DNA of 64,000 bases from CADEED01 sp036677145. Its GTDB lineage: Bacteria; Pseudomonadota; Gammaproteobacteria; Steroidobacterales; Steroidobacteraceae. Under the pieces are notes generated by a model. The model saw nothing but the letters and a program-made list of their open reading frames with translations, was not told where the DNA came from and did not search any database. Position numbers and translations under genes: made by a program. Within the stretch, counting starts at the first letter, position 1. Each line of letters starts with the position of its first letter. The stretch spans positions 30,082 to 94,081 of the forward strand of contig JAKFFF010000027.1 in NCBI GenBank assembly GCA_036677145.1, written 5' to 3'. This document shows, one piece after another, positions 33,346 to 43,024 of the stretch.

Positions 33346-33363
33346 TGGCATAGCGCTTGCTTT
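33346..33363 (+). promoter_or_regulatory. Sigma-54 promoter of the nrt operon
   Basis: TGGCATAGCGCTTGCTTT matches the sigma-54 consensus TGGCAY-N5-TTGCW, with GG at 33347-33348 and GC at 33359-33360 separated by exactly 10 bp. Transcription should start near 33372, about 30 bp before the nrtA ATG. This implies control by NtrC or another enhancer-binding protein and supports a nitrogen source as the transported substrate. Confidence 0.82.
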
Positions 33364-33402
33364 AGCTAGCTCGAACCGACAACCGGGGAGCTACGCAAGA
33401 AA

Positions 33403-34698
33403 ATGTCTGACCAACCTTCGCAGAAGATTTCGCGGCGGCAAATCATGAAGGCCGCGGCCGCCACCGCCGCGGCGACCAGCATCGGCGCGTTGCTGCCGAA
33501 GCCGCTGTACGCCGCGACCGGCGCGCCCGAAACCACGAAAGCCATCCTGGGTTTCATCGCGCTGACGGACTCCGCGCCGCTCATCGTCGCGAAGGAAAAG
33601 GGCTTCTTCGCCAAGCACGGCATGCCCGACGTCGAGGTGGTCAAACAAGCCTCGTGGGGCACGACCCGCGACAATCTCGTGCTGGGCTCGGCCGGCAACG
33701 GCATCGACGGCGCGCACATCCTCACGCCGATGCCGTATCTCATCAGCACCGGCAAGGTCACGCAGAACAACGTGCCCACGCCCATGTACATCCTGTCGCG
33801 GCTGAATCTCGACAGCCAGTGCATCTCCGTGGGTTCCGAATACGCGGACCTGAAGCTCGGCCTCGACGCCAAGCCGTTCAAGGTCGCACTGGAGAAGAAG
33901 AAAGCCGCTGGCAGCGCGGTGAAAGCGGCGATGACTTTCCCGGGCGGCACGCATGATCTGTGGATCCGCTACTGGCTCGCGGCCGGCGGCATCGATCCGG
34001 ACAAGGACATCGAAACCATTGTCGTGCCGCCGCCGCAGATGGTCGCGAACATGAAAGTCGGCACGATGGATTGCTTCTGTGTCGGCGAGCCATGGAACGA
34101 GCAGCTCAAGAACCAGAAGATAGGCTACACCGCGATCACCACCGGCGAGTTGTGGGCCAAACATCCGGAGAAATCCTTCGCCATGCGCGCCGACTGGGTG
34201 GACAAGAATCCCAAGGCGACGATCGCGCTGCTGATGGCCGTGCAGGAAGCCGCCATGTGGTCGGACAAGGCCGAGAATCGCGCCGAGCTCGCGCAGATCG
34301 TGTCGAAGCGCGGCTGGTTCAACGTGCCCGTGCCCGACATCATCAGCCGGCTGCAAGGCAAGTTCGATTACGGCACCGGCCGCGTCGTCGACAACAGCCC
34401 GCACTTGATGAAGTTCTGGCGCGACAACGCATCGTATCCCTACCAGAGCCACGAGCTGTGGTTCCTCACGGAGAATGTCAGATGGGGCAAGTTCACGGGC
34501 AAGGAAGATTTCAAATCGCTGATCGCGAAAGTGAATCGAGAGGATCTGTGGCGCGCGGCGGCCAAGGAACTCAAGGTGCCGGACGCCCAGATTCCGAAAA
34601 CGACGTCGCGTGGCGTCGAAAAATTCTTCGATGGCAAAACGTTCGATCCGGCGAACCCCAGCGCGTACCTGGCCAGCCTGTCGATCAAACGAGTCTGA
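33403..34698 (+). CDS. nrtA: Nitrate-type ABC transporter substrate-binding protein (NrtA/CmpA-like)
   Basis: The 431-residue product has a twin-arginine-type signal (ISRRQIMKAAAA), so it is probably exported folded or remains membrane-anchored. The NrtA/CmpA features are DSAPLIVAKEKGFFAKHGM, the loop MDCFCVGEPWNEQ that lines the anion site, and WIRYWLAAGGIDPDKD. It could bind nitrate, nitrite, cyanate or bicarbonate. The sigma-54 promoter upstream favours nitrate or another nitrogen source. No assimilatory nitrate reductase is encoded in the window. Confidence 0.87.
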   Translation: MSDQPSQKISRRQIMKAAAATAAATSIGALLPKPLYAATGAPETTKAILGFIALTDSAPLIVAKEKGFFAKHGMPDVEVVKQASWGTTRDNLVLGSAGNGIDGAHILTPMPYLISTGKVTQNNVPTPMYILSRLNLDSQCISVGSEYADLKLGLDAKPFKVALEKKKAAGSAVKAAMTFPGGTHDLWIRYWLAAGGIDPDKDIETIVVPPPQMVANMKVGTMDCFCVGEPWNEQLKNQKIGYTAITTGELWAKHPEKSFAMRADWVDKNPKATIALLMAVQEAAMWSDKAENRAELAQIVSKRGWFNVPVPDIISRLQGKFDYGTGRVVDNSPHLMKFWRDNASYPYQSHELWFLTENVRWGKFTGKEDFKSLIAKVNREDLWRAAAKELKVPDAQIPKTTSRGVEKFFDGKTFDPANPSAYLASLSIKRV

Positions 34699-34724
34699 AG
34701 ACGACGCCACCCTGGCTGCGCGCG

Positions 34725-35516
34725 ATGCGTGCGCGCGCGGTCAGCTTCGCCGCGGTCACATTGCCGCCGGTCATCATGCTGGCGTTGCTCGGTGTGTTGT
34801 GGGAGCTGCTGTGCTCTTCGCCCACGGCGACCTTGCCGCCGCCCAGCAAGGTGCTGACCGACACCTGGGAGCTCATCGTCAATCCGCTGTACGACAACGG
34901 CGGCATCGACAAGGGCCTGTTCTGGCATCTGTACGCCAGTCTCAAGCGCGTGGGCCTGGGCTATCTATTCGCGTCGACGATCGGCATCGGGCTCGGCGTG
35001 CTGATCGGCAGCAGCAAGTGGGCGATGCGTGCGCTCGATCCGCTGTTCCAGGTGCTGCGCACGATTCCGCCGCTGGCGTGGCTGCCGCTGTCGCTGGCGG
35101 CGTTCCGTGACGGGCAACCTTCGGCGATCTTCGTCATCTTCATCACGGCGATCTGGCCGATCATCATCAACACGGCGGTGGGCGTGCGGAACATTCCGGA
35201 GGACTACCGCAATGTGTCGAAGGTGCTGCGGCTCAATGGCTTCGAGTACTTCATCAAGGTGATGTTGCCGGCGGCCGCGCCGTACATCTTCACGGGGCTG
35301 CGTATCGGCATCGGCCTGTCGTGGCTGGCGATCGTGGCCGCGGAGATGCTGATCGGCGGCGTGGGCATCGGGTTCTTCATCTGGGACGCGTGGAACAGCT
35401 CGCTGATCAGCGACATCATCCTCGCGCTGGTTTACGTCGGCATCATCGGGTTCCTGCTCGACCGCCTCGTGGCCTTCTCCGGAAAACTGATTGGACGCGG
35501 GACGGTGAACGTATGA
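34725..35516 (+). CDS. nrtB: Nitrate-type ABC transporter permease (NrtB-like)
   Basis: The ATG at 34725 gives 263 residues, 26 bp after nrtA. The frame is open further upstream but offers no canonical start closer to nrtA. About six membrane spans are predicted, and the motif SKVLRLNGFEYFIKVMLPAAAPYIF is the EAA loop that docks the ATPase. The stop overlaps the nrtD start as ATGA. It is a subunit of the NrtABD importer. Confidence 0.88.
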   Translation: MRARAVSFAAVTLPPVIMLALLGVLWELLCSSPTATLPPPSKVLTDTWELIVNPLYDNGGIDKGLFWHLYASLKRVGLGYLFASTIGIGLGVLIGSSKWAMRALDPLFQVLRTIPPLAWLPLSLAAFRDGQPSAIFVIFITAIWPIIINTAVGVRNIPEDYRNVSKVLRLNGFEYFIKVMLPAAAPYIFTGLRIGIGLSWLAIVAAEMLIGGVGIGFFIWDAWNSSLISDIILALVYVGIIGFLLDRLVAFSGKLIGRGTVNV

Positions 35517-36322
35517 GTACTGACAAGCCGGTTGAGTATCTGAAGATCGAGCATGTCTGCAAGACGTTCGGCAAGGGCGAGTCGCGCAGCGAAGTACTGC
35601 GCGACATTTCGCTGGACGTCGCGAAGGGCGAGTACATCTCGATCATCGGCCATTCGGGTTGCGGCAAGTCGACGTTGCTCAACATCGTGGCGGGGCTGAC
35701 GGATGCCACCAGCGGCTACGTGTTCCTCGAAGGACGCGAGGTGCACGAGCCGGGGCCGGATCGCGCGGTGGTGTTCCAGAACCATTCGCTGCTGCCGTGG
35801 CTCACGGTGTACGACAACGTACGGCTCGCGGTGGACAAGATCTTTTCAGGGAAGAAGACGTCCGCGGAGCGGCACGCCTGGACGCTGCACAACCTCGAAC
35901 TCGTGCACATGACGCATGCGATGAAGAAGCGGCCCGGAGAGATCTCGGGCGGCATGAAGCAGCGTGTCGGCATCGCGCGTGCGCTCGCGATGAGTCCGAA
36001 GGTCCTGCTGCTGGATGAGCCATTCGGCGCGTTGGACGCGCTCACGCGCGCGCATCTGCAGGAAGAAGTGATGAAGATCCATGCCGAGCTCGGCAACACC
36101 GTGCTGATGATCACGCACGACGTGGATGAGGCGGTGTTGCTGTCGGACCGCATCGTGATGATGTCGAACGGGCCCGCCGCGCACATCGGGGACATACGCG
36201 AAGTGGCGTTGCCGCGGCCGCGTAATCGCCTGGAGTTGATCGCCGATGCGGAGTACATCGCGGCGCGCGGGGCGGTGCTGGAGTTCCTCCACAAGAAGTC
36301 CCACTACGTCGAGGCGGCGTAA
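35513..36322 (+). CDS. nrtD: Nitrate-type ABC transporter ATPase (NrtD-like)
   Basis: The 269-residue protein has Walker A GHSGCGKST, the Q-loop VVFQNHSLLPWL typical of nitrate/taurine-type importers, signature ISGGMKQRVGIARALA, Walker B VLLLDEPFGALDALTR and H-loop ITHDVDEA. It energises NrtB. Its TAA stop (36320-36322) is the first three bases of a perfect 35-bp inverted repeat shared with the convergent mltA gene. Confidence 0.9.
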   Translation: MSTDKPVEYLKIEHVCKTFGKGESRSEVLRDISLDVAKGEYISIIGHSGCGKSTLLNIVAGLTDATSGYVFLEGREVHEPGPDRAVVFQNHSLLPWLTVYDNVRLAVDKIFSGKKTSAERHAWTLHNLELVHMTHAMKKRPGEISGGMKQRVGIARALAMSPKVLLLDEPFGALDALTRAHLQEEVMKIHAELGNTVLMITHDVDEAVLLSDRIVMMSNGPAAHIGDIREVALPRPRNRLELIADAEYIAARGAVLEFLHKKSHYVEAA

Positions 36323-36419
36323 TGGGGACATTCCTCATTTTCTTGTAACAATCGGGAGGGTCACGGGCTAAGCCTTCGACTACCGGACGATTGTTACAAG
36401 AAAATGAGGAATGTCCCCA

Positions 36420-36422
<3 letters not shown>
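36320..36422. repeat. Perfect 35-bp inverted repeat joining the stops of nrtD and mltA (repeat copies 4 and 5)
   Basis: The left arm is 36320-36354 (TAATGGGGACATTCCTCA, then TTTTCTTGTAACAATCG). The right arm is 36388-36422, its exact reverse complement. The spacer is 33 bp. The TAA at each outer end is the stop codon of the adjacent gene: nrtD on the left and mltA on the right. The inner halves differ from the other copies, so this is a variant subfamily. It should fold into a long hairpin in transcripts from both genes and could act as a bidirectional terminator or stabiliser. Confidence 0.92.
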
Positions 36423-37577
<1,155 letters not shown>

Positions 37578-37581
37578 GTCT

Positions 37582-37614
37582 GTCCCCTTTTGCTAGGAAA
37601 CGAGGAATGTCCCC
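37582..37614 (-). repeat. TAATGGGGACATTCC-family repeat, copy 6
   Basis: On the minus strand this reads GGGGACATTCCTCG, TTTCCTAGCAAAAGGGGAC, directly after the TAA (37618-37616) of the S9 peptidase gene. It continues as AGACCTGAACT into the 5' region of mltA. The same 33-bp core and similar flank occur inside lhr. Confidence 0.9.
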
Positions 37615-37615
37615 A

Positions 37616-39805
37616 TTACTTCGCGATGCCGGATTGGTCGATGATGAAGGCGTATTGCTCGGCGTATTCGCGGTAGCGCTGGTAGCGGCCGGAGTATCCG
37701 CCGTGCCCGGCTTCCATGTTCGTGCGCAGCACGACCAGGCTGTCACCGGTGCGCCGCGCGCGCAGGCGCGCGACATATTTCGTCGGTTCGTAGTACTGCA
37801 CCTGGCTGTCCCACAATCCCGAGTGTATGAACATCGCCGGGTAGTTGTGCCCGCTCAGCTGGTCGTACGGTGAATACGACAGCATGTAGTCGTAGTACGG
37901 CTTCTGTTTCGGGTTGCCCCATTCGTCGAACTCGTTGGTGGTCAGCGGGATGCTTTCATCCAGCATCGTGGTGACGACATCGACGAACGGCACACCGGAG
38001 ACGATGCCGCGGTAGTCCTGCGGAGCCATGTTGGCGATCGCGCCCATCAGCAGGCCGCCCGCGGAGCGCCCGGAAGCGAACACGCGTTTAGGATCGCAGT
38101 ACTTGTTTGCGCCCAGCCAGCGTGTCACGTCGATGAAATCCGTGAAGGAGTTGACCTTGTTCAGCAGCTTGCCATTCTCGTACCACGCGCGGCCCATCTC
38201 CTGGCCGCCGCGAATGTGCGCGATGACCACGACGAAGCCGCGATCGAGCAGCGACGCGGGCATGTACGAAAACTCCGGATCGTAGGAAATCCCGTACGAG
38301 CCGTAGCCGATCTGCAGCAGCGGGGCGCTGCCGTTGCGCGGCGTGGTCTTGCGATACACGATCGACACCGGGATCTTCATCCCGTCACGCGCCGTGGCCC
38401 ACGCGAACTCGGTGTTGTAGTTAGCCGGATCGTAGCCGCCGAGGACCGGCTCGCGCTTGAGCAGTTCGCGCTTGCCGGTGGTGAAGTCGTAGTCGTACGT
38501 GGTGCGCGGCGTGACCATTGACGTGTAGGTGTAACGCAGCGTGTCGCTGTCGAACTCGCGGTTGACGTCGAGCATCATCGTGTAGCTGGGTTCATCGGCC
38601 GTCACGAGCAGATCGGCGCGGCCGTCCAGAGCCGTCCAGGGCCGCAGGCGCAGCTTGCGCAAACCCCCGGAGTGCTCCTCGACCGCGAGGAATTTCTTCG
38701 ATACGTCGAACGCGTCGATGAACGCCGTATCGCGATGCGCGACGACGTCGGTCCATTTCGACCGGTCGGATTCGGCGCCGGGCGCCACCTCCACGATGCG
38801 GAAATTCTTCGCCTGCCAGTTCGTGCGCACGATCCAGCGGCCATTGGCGTGTTCCACCTGGTATTCGTGATCCCGCTCCCGCGGCAGGAACAGCTTGAAC
38901 TCGGTCTTCGGCGCCGCTGCGTCCGCGTACCAGACTTCGGTCGAGACAGTGCTCTGCGTCAGGATGAGCAGGAATTTCTCATCCTTGCTGCGGCTGAGCT
39001 GCGTGTAGAAGCTCTGGTCTTCCTGCGTCCAGACCACCGGGTCCGCCGCGACGTCCGTGTGGTTCGCGCTGGCGATGTGATGGCTGCGCACGCGAAAGCC
39101 GAGCAGCGTTTCCGGATCCTTCTCGACATAGAAAAACGTCTGGTTGTCGCCCGCCCAGATCACGTTGTTCTCGACATTCGGCAGCGCGACGGCCAGGTCC
39201 GCGTGTGTGGTGAGATTGCGCACCTTCACGACGTACTGGCGCCGGCCGACGGTGTCGACCGCGTACGCCAGCAGATTGCTGTCGGGGCTGACGGCCAGCT
39301 CGCCGACGTCGAAGAAGTCGTGTCCCTTCGCCAGCTCGTTGACGTTCAGCAGGATTTCCTCGGGCGCATCCTTCGATCCCTTGCGGCGTGCGTAGATAGG
39401 GTACTCGCCGCCGGTTTCGAAACGCTTGTAGTACCAGTAGCCGTTCATGAGGTACGGCACGGTGCTGTCGTCCTGCTGCAGGCGCCCGACGATTTCCTTG
39501 TACAGCGTTTCCTCGAGCGGCTTGACGTGCGCCATCATCGCGTCCGCATAGGAATTTTCCGCGGTTACGTACGCGAGCATTTCCGGGTTCGCGCGCGAGT
39601 CGTCGCGCAGCCAGTAGTACTCGTCCACGCGCGTGCCATTCGGCGAAATGACCGCGTGCGGCCTTTTCGCCGCGACCGGAGGCAGGGCCGCGACCGGTGC
39701 GGCGGCGGCGGGCAGATCGGCAAGGGCGGCGGGTGTTTGCTTCATGTTCGTACTGCAGGCAGTCAGGGAAAGGACGAGGACCGTGGCGGCGAGTCGCGGT
39801 TTCAT
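37616..39805 (-). CDS. S9-family prolyl oligopeptidase / oligopeptidase B-like lipoprotein
   Basis: The ATG at 39805 starts a 729-residue protein. The frame extends upstream only as a shadow opposite hutH. A lipobox (LSLTAC) predicts anchoring in the periplasm. The N-terminal propeller starts at VDEYYWLRDDSR, typical of oligopeptidase B/PtrB. The C-terminal hydrolase has the nucleophile Ser581 in SGRSAGG, the HIRGGQEMGRAWYE oxyanion region and the catalytic His in EAGHGG. It would cleave small peptides after basic or Pro residues. It is divergent from hutH by 83 bp. Confidence 0.9.
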   Translation of the reverse strand: MKPRLAATVLVLSLTACSTNMKQTPAALADLPAAAAPVAALPPVAAKRPHAVISPNGTRVDEYYWLRDDSRANPEMLAYVTAENSYADAMMAHVKPLEETLYKEIVGRLQQDDSTVPYLMNGYWYYKRFETGGEYPIYARRKGSKDAPEEILLNVNELAKGHDFFDVGELAVSPDSNLLAYAVDTVGRRQYVVKVRNLTTHADLAVALPNVENNVIWAGDNQTFFYVEKDPETLLGFRVRSHHIASANHTDVAADPVVWTQEDQSFYTQLSRSKDEKFLLILTQSTVSTEVWYADAAAPKTEFKLFLPRERDHEYQVEHANGRWIVRTNWQAKNFRIVEVAPGAESDRSKWTDVVAHRDTAFIDAFDVSKKFLAVEEHSGGLRKLRLRPWTALDGRADLLVTADEPSYTMMLDVNREFDSDTLRYTYTSMVTPRTTYDYDFTTGKRELLKREPVLGGYDPANYNTEFAWATARDGMKIPVSIVYRKTTPRNGSAPLLQIGYGSYGISYDPEFSYMPASLLDRGFVVVIAHIRGGQEMGRAWYENGKLLNKVNSFTDFIDVTRWLGANKYCDPKRVFASGRSAGGLLMGAIANMAPQDYRGIVSGVPFVDVVTTMLDESIPLTTNEFDEWGNPKQKPYYDYMLSYSPYDQLSGHNYPAMFIHSGLWDSQVQYYEPTKYVARLRARRTGDSLVVLRTNMEAGHGGYSGRYQRYREYAEQYAFIIDQSGIAK

Positions 39806-39888
39806 GGGAGGGCCAGACAAAGGAGATGCGGGCATTCTAGCGAACTCGAACTCGCCACCTCGAATGCCCGTTGGGGCATCATGCCGGC

Positions 39889-41406
39889 ATGTACGAAATC
39901 GGCAATCCCCTGAAATTCGCGGACTTGCGCGATTTGTCGCGCGGCGGTGTCCGGCTGGCGATTTCGGCCGGCGCCTATGCCGCCGTGGATCGCGGCGCCG
40001 CGGCCGTTGCACAGATCGTGAAGATCGGCGAGCCCGCTTATGGGGTGAACACGGGCTTCGGGCGTCTTGCGCAAACGCACATTCCGAACGACCAGCTCGA
40101 GCTCCTGCAACGCAATCTCGTGCTGTCCCACGCCGTCGGGGTCGGTGTTTCCCTGCCCGCGCCGGTGGTGAGACTGATGCTTGCGCTGAAAATCGCCTCG
40201 CTCGCGCGCGGCTATTCGGGCGTGCGGCGCGAGCTGATCGACGCATTGGTCGCGCTCTACAACGCCGACGTGTTGCCGCGTGTTCCCTCGAAAGGTTCGG
40301 TGGGCGCGAGCGGAGATCTCGCGCCGCTCGCGCACCTGTCCGCCGTGTTGTTAGGCGTCGGCGAAGTCGAATGCCGCGGCGAGATACTCGATGCCGACGC
40401 GGGGCTGAAACGCGCCGGGCTCAGCCGCATAAACCTCGCCGCCAAGGAAGGCCTCGCGCTGCTCAACGGCACCCAGACCTCCACCGCGCTCGCGATCTGC
40501 AATCTCATCTCGATCGACAACCTGCTGCGCACGGGCATCGTCGCCGGCGCGTTGTCGGTCGACGCGGCGGAAGGGTCCGCGAGTCCGTTCGACGCGCGCA
40601 TCCACGAACTGCGGGGGCATCCGGGCCAGATGGCCGTCGCCGCCGCCTACCGCGCGCTGCTCGCCGGCAGCCCGATCAACTCCAGTCATCGCGACTGCGG
40701 CAAGGTGCAGGATCCATATTCCCTGCGATGCCAGCCGCAGGTCATGGGCGCCTGCCTCGACCAGATCGAATCGGCGCGCGCCGTGTTGCTGCGCGAAGCG
40801 AATGGTGTCACCGACAACCCCCTGGTATTCACGAACGAGGGCGCCGGCACGGCCGAGGTGCTCTCCGGCGGCAATTTCCACGCCGAGCCCGTGGCCTTCG
40901 CCGCGGACAATCTCGCGCTCGCGGTGGCCGAGATCGGCGCGTTGTCCGAGCGGCGCATCGCGCTGCTGATCGACGCGACGCTGTCGGGCCTGCCGCCATT
41001 TCTAGTGAGGGATGGCGGCGTCAATTCCGGCTTCATGATCGCGCACGTGACCGCCGCGGCGCTCGCCTCCGAGAACAAACTACTCGCGCATCCGGCCAGC
41101 GTGGATTCGCTGCCGACATCCGCGAACCAGGAAGATCACGTGTCGATGGCGACCTTCGCCGCGCGCAAACTCGGCGACCTGTGCGAGAACACCGCGACCA
41201 TCCTCGGCATCGAACTGCTGGCCGCCGCGCAGGGCGTCGACCTGCGCGCGCCGCTCGTGACCTCCGCGCAACTGCAGGCCGTGATGCGCGAGATCCGCGC
41301 TCTCGTTCCGCACTACGACATCGACCGCTATCTCGCGCCGGACATCGCCGCGATCACCCAGGCCGTGCACGGCGGCATCATCACCAGGCATTGCCCGGCG
41401 ATGTGA
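39889..41406 (+). CDS. hutH: Histidine ammonia-lyase
   Basis: The ATG at 39889 gives 505 residues. The in-frame TTG at 39871 is less likely. The autocatalytic MIO cofactor triad is Ala140-Ser141-Gly142 in KGSVGASGDLAPLAHL. The substrate-selectivity pair is Ser80-His81 (LVLSHAVG), the histidine-type signature, in contrast to the His-Leu of tyrosine lyases. It converts L-histidine to urocanate and ammonia. No hutU, hutI, hutG or hutC is adjacent, so the rest of the pathway must be elsewhere or absent. Confidence 0.9.
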   Translation: MYEIGNPLKFADLRDLSRGGVRLAISAGAYAAVDRGAAAVAQIVKIGEPAYGVNTGFGRLAQTHIPNDQLELLQRNLVLSHAVGVGVSLPAPVVRLMLALKIASLARGYSGVRRELIDALVALYNADVLPRVPSKGSVGASGDLAPLAHLSAVLLGVGEVECRGEILDADAGLKRAGLSRINLAAKEGLALLNGTQTSTALAICNLISIDNLLRTGIVAGALSVDAAEGSASPFDARIHELRGHPGQMAVAAAYRALLAGSPINSSHRDCGKVQDPYSLRCQPQVMGACLDQIESARAVLLREANGVTDNPLVFTNEGAGTAEVLSGGNFHAEPVAFAADNLALAVAEIGALSERRIALLIDATLSGLPPFLVRDGGVNSGFMIAHVTAAALASENKLLAHPASVDSLPTSANQEDHVSMATFAARKLGDLCENTATILGIELLAAAQGVDLRAPLVTSAQLQAVMREIRALVPHYDIDRYLAPDIAAITQAVHGGIITRHCPAM

Positions 41407-41416
41407 CCGGTCTGCC

Positions 41417-42613
41417 ATGAGAATACCGGTCGAGTTCCTGTTGTTCGGCGCAACGTTGCTAGGTGTTGCGCTGTTTCATGCGCATACGCTCAAGGTGGCG
41501 CTGCTCGGGCTGGCGGCGATCACGCTTTACAAGCTGTTCACGACGGGTTTCGCCGGCGAGCCGGGCCTGCTCGGTCTCGCCCACCACCTGCAACACGAGT
41601 GGGTGATCCTCACCAACCTGTTCGCGCTGCTGGTCGGGTTCGCGTTGTTGTCGCGGCATTTCGAGGAAAGCCACGTGCCACACGTCCTGCCGCGCGTGCT
41701 GCCGGATGACTGGAAGGGCGGCTTCGTGTTGCTCGCATTGGTGTTCGTGTTGTCCGCGTTCCTGGACAACATCGCGGCGGCGATCATCGGCGCGACGGTT
41801 GCCGCCACTGTCTTCCGCCACAAGCTGCACATCGGATTTCTCGCGGCCATTGTCGGGGCGTCCAATGCGGGCGGAGCGGGCAGTGTGGTGGGTGACACCA
41901 CGACGACGATGATGTGGCTCGATGGCATTTCGCCGCTCGAGGTCCTGCCCGCGTACGTGGCCGCGATCGCGGCGTTTCTCGTGTTCGCCATTCCGGCCGC
42001 GCGCCAGCAGCAGCGGTATTCGCCGATCATCAGGGACGCCGGCCGGCAGATCTACGTCGACAAGTCACGGCTCGTCATCGTCGTGGTGATCCTGGTGGCC
42101 GCGATCGCGGCGAATGTCTACGCGAACACCTTGCCCGCGGAACGCGGCGGCGCCTTCCCGTACATCGGCGCGGCGGTGATCGGCGCGATCCTGCTGCTGG
42201 CTCCGTGGCGGCGCCCGGACTTCACGGTGGTGCCGGCGGCGGCGAAGGGTGCGGTCTTCCTGCTGTCGCTGGTGGTCGCCGCCTCGATGATGCCGCTAGA
42301 TAGTCTGCCGTCTCCGTCACCGCAGTCGACGCTGGGCCTCGGGTTCGTCTCGGCGGTGTTCGACAACATCCCGCTCACCAAGCTCGCGCTGGAGCAGGGC
42401 GGCTACGACTGGGGCGCGCTCGCATTCGCGGTCGGCTTCGGCGGTTCGATGATCTGGTTCGGATCCTCAGCCGGGGTGGCGGTATCCAACCTGTTTCCCG
42501 AAGCCAAGTCCGTGGGCCAGTGGCTGCGGCACGGGTGGCACGTCGCCGTAGGTTACGTCGTCGGCTTCGTCGTGCTCATGCTCGTCATGGGCTGGAAGCC
42601 TGCCGCTCACTGA
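41417..42613 (+). CDS. Ion-transporter superfamily protein (ArsB/NhaD-like)
   Basis: A 398-residue membrane protein with about ten to twelve spans, 10 bp after hutH. The two internal re-entrant motifs of the IT superfamily are visible as FLDNIAAAIIG with NAGGAGSVVGDTTTTMMW, and again as VFDNIPLTKLAL with GFGGSMIWFGSSAG. These resemble citrate/arsenite permeases and NhaD antiporters. Transport of a carboxylate or Na+/H+ exchange are both possible. Coupling to hutH might hint at urocanate or histidine, but that is speculation. Confidence 0.82.
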   Translation: MRIPVEFLLFGATLLGVALFHAHTLKVALLGLAAITLYKLFTTGFAGEPGLLGLAHHLQHEWVILTNLFALLVGFALLSRHFEESHVPHVLPRVLPDDWKGGFVLLALVFVLSAFLDNIAAAIIGATVAATVFRHKLHIGFLAAIVGASNAGGAGSVVGDTTTTMMWLDGISPLEVLPAYVAAIAAFLVFAIPAARQQQRYSPIIRDAGRQIYVDKSRLVIVVVILVAAIAANVYANTLPAERGGAFPYIGAAVIGAILLLAPWRRPDFTVVPAAAKGAVFLLSLVVAASMMPLDSLPSPSPQSTLGLGFVSAVFDNIPLTKLALEQGGYDWGALAFAVGFGGSMIWFGSSAGVAVSNLFPEAKSVGQWLRHGWHVAVGYVVGFVVLMLVMGWKPAAH

Positions 42614-43024
42614 CAGGAACAGCGCCAGCACCCAGTGGAACGCGACCGGGATCGCGCCCTCGCGCCAGAAGTCCGCGCCATTCACGTTGATGTTCACGAG
42701 CAGGCGCACGGCCATGAACGTGAAATACAGCAACGCGAATCCACGCAAGGCGCCCGCGATGCGCGGATTGGCGCGCGCGAAGCGGCCCGTGCGGATGCGC
42801 CGGTTCCAGGCCACGGCCGACATGATCATGAGCAATGCGATTTGCGCGGGCAGCAGCAGCGAATAGGGCACAAGACCCGAGTACCACGCGCTCATCTCCG
42901 GCAGCCATGCGGGCGCGAGCACGAACGCCTCGAATTGCCCGATCACGCGCAGGCCGAACAATACGATGCAGGTCCAGAGGATCGCCGCCGCGCTGCAACC
43001 GCGCCGGGTGGTGAGGTGGTTCAT
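42467..43024 (-). CDS. Membrane protein of unknown function, C-terminus antisense to the ion transporter gene
   Basis: The 185-residue product has four or five membrane spans over its first ~140 residues. The last ~45 (HDEHEHDEADD and on) are unlike a membrane protein and lie antisense to the end of the transporter gene, a 147-bp overlap. A TGA is available one frame away at about the transporter stop, so a 1-base frameshift may have extended the protein. It starts with an ATGA overlap on the FAD oxidoreductase gene and is probably cotranscribed with it. Confidence 0.6.
   Translation of the reverse strand: MNHLTTRRGCSAAAILWTCIVLFGLRVIGQFEAFVLAPAWLPEMSAWYSGLVPYSLLLPAQIALLMIMSAVAWNRRIRTGRFARANPRIAGALRGFALLYFTFMAVRLLVNINVNGADFWREGAIPVAFHWVLALFLSVSGRLPAHDEHEHDEADDVTYGDVPPVPQPLAHGLGFGKQVGYRHPG

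Larger units (their letters stand above)
33093..33402. other. Noncoding region between hxlR and nrtA
   Basis: This 310-bp gap holds a paired repeat element (33094-33242), about 100 bp with no recognisable feature, a sigma-54 promoter (33346-33363) and the nrtA leader. GGGAGC lies about 14 bp before the nrtA ATG. No coding potential is convincing on either strand. Confidence 0.7.
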
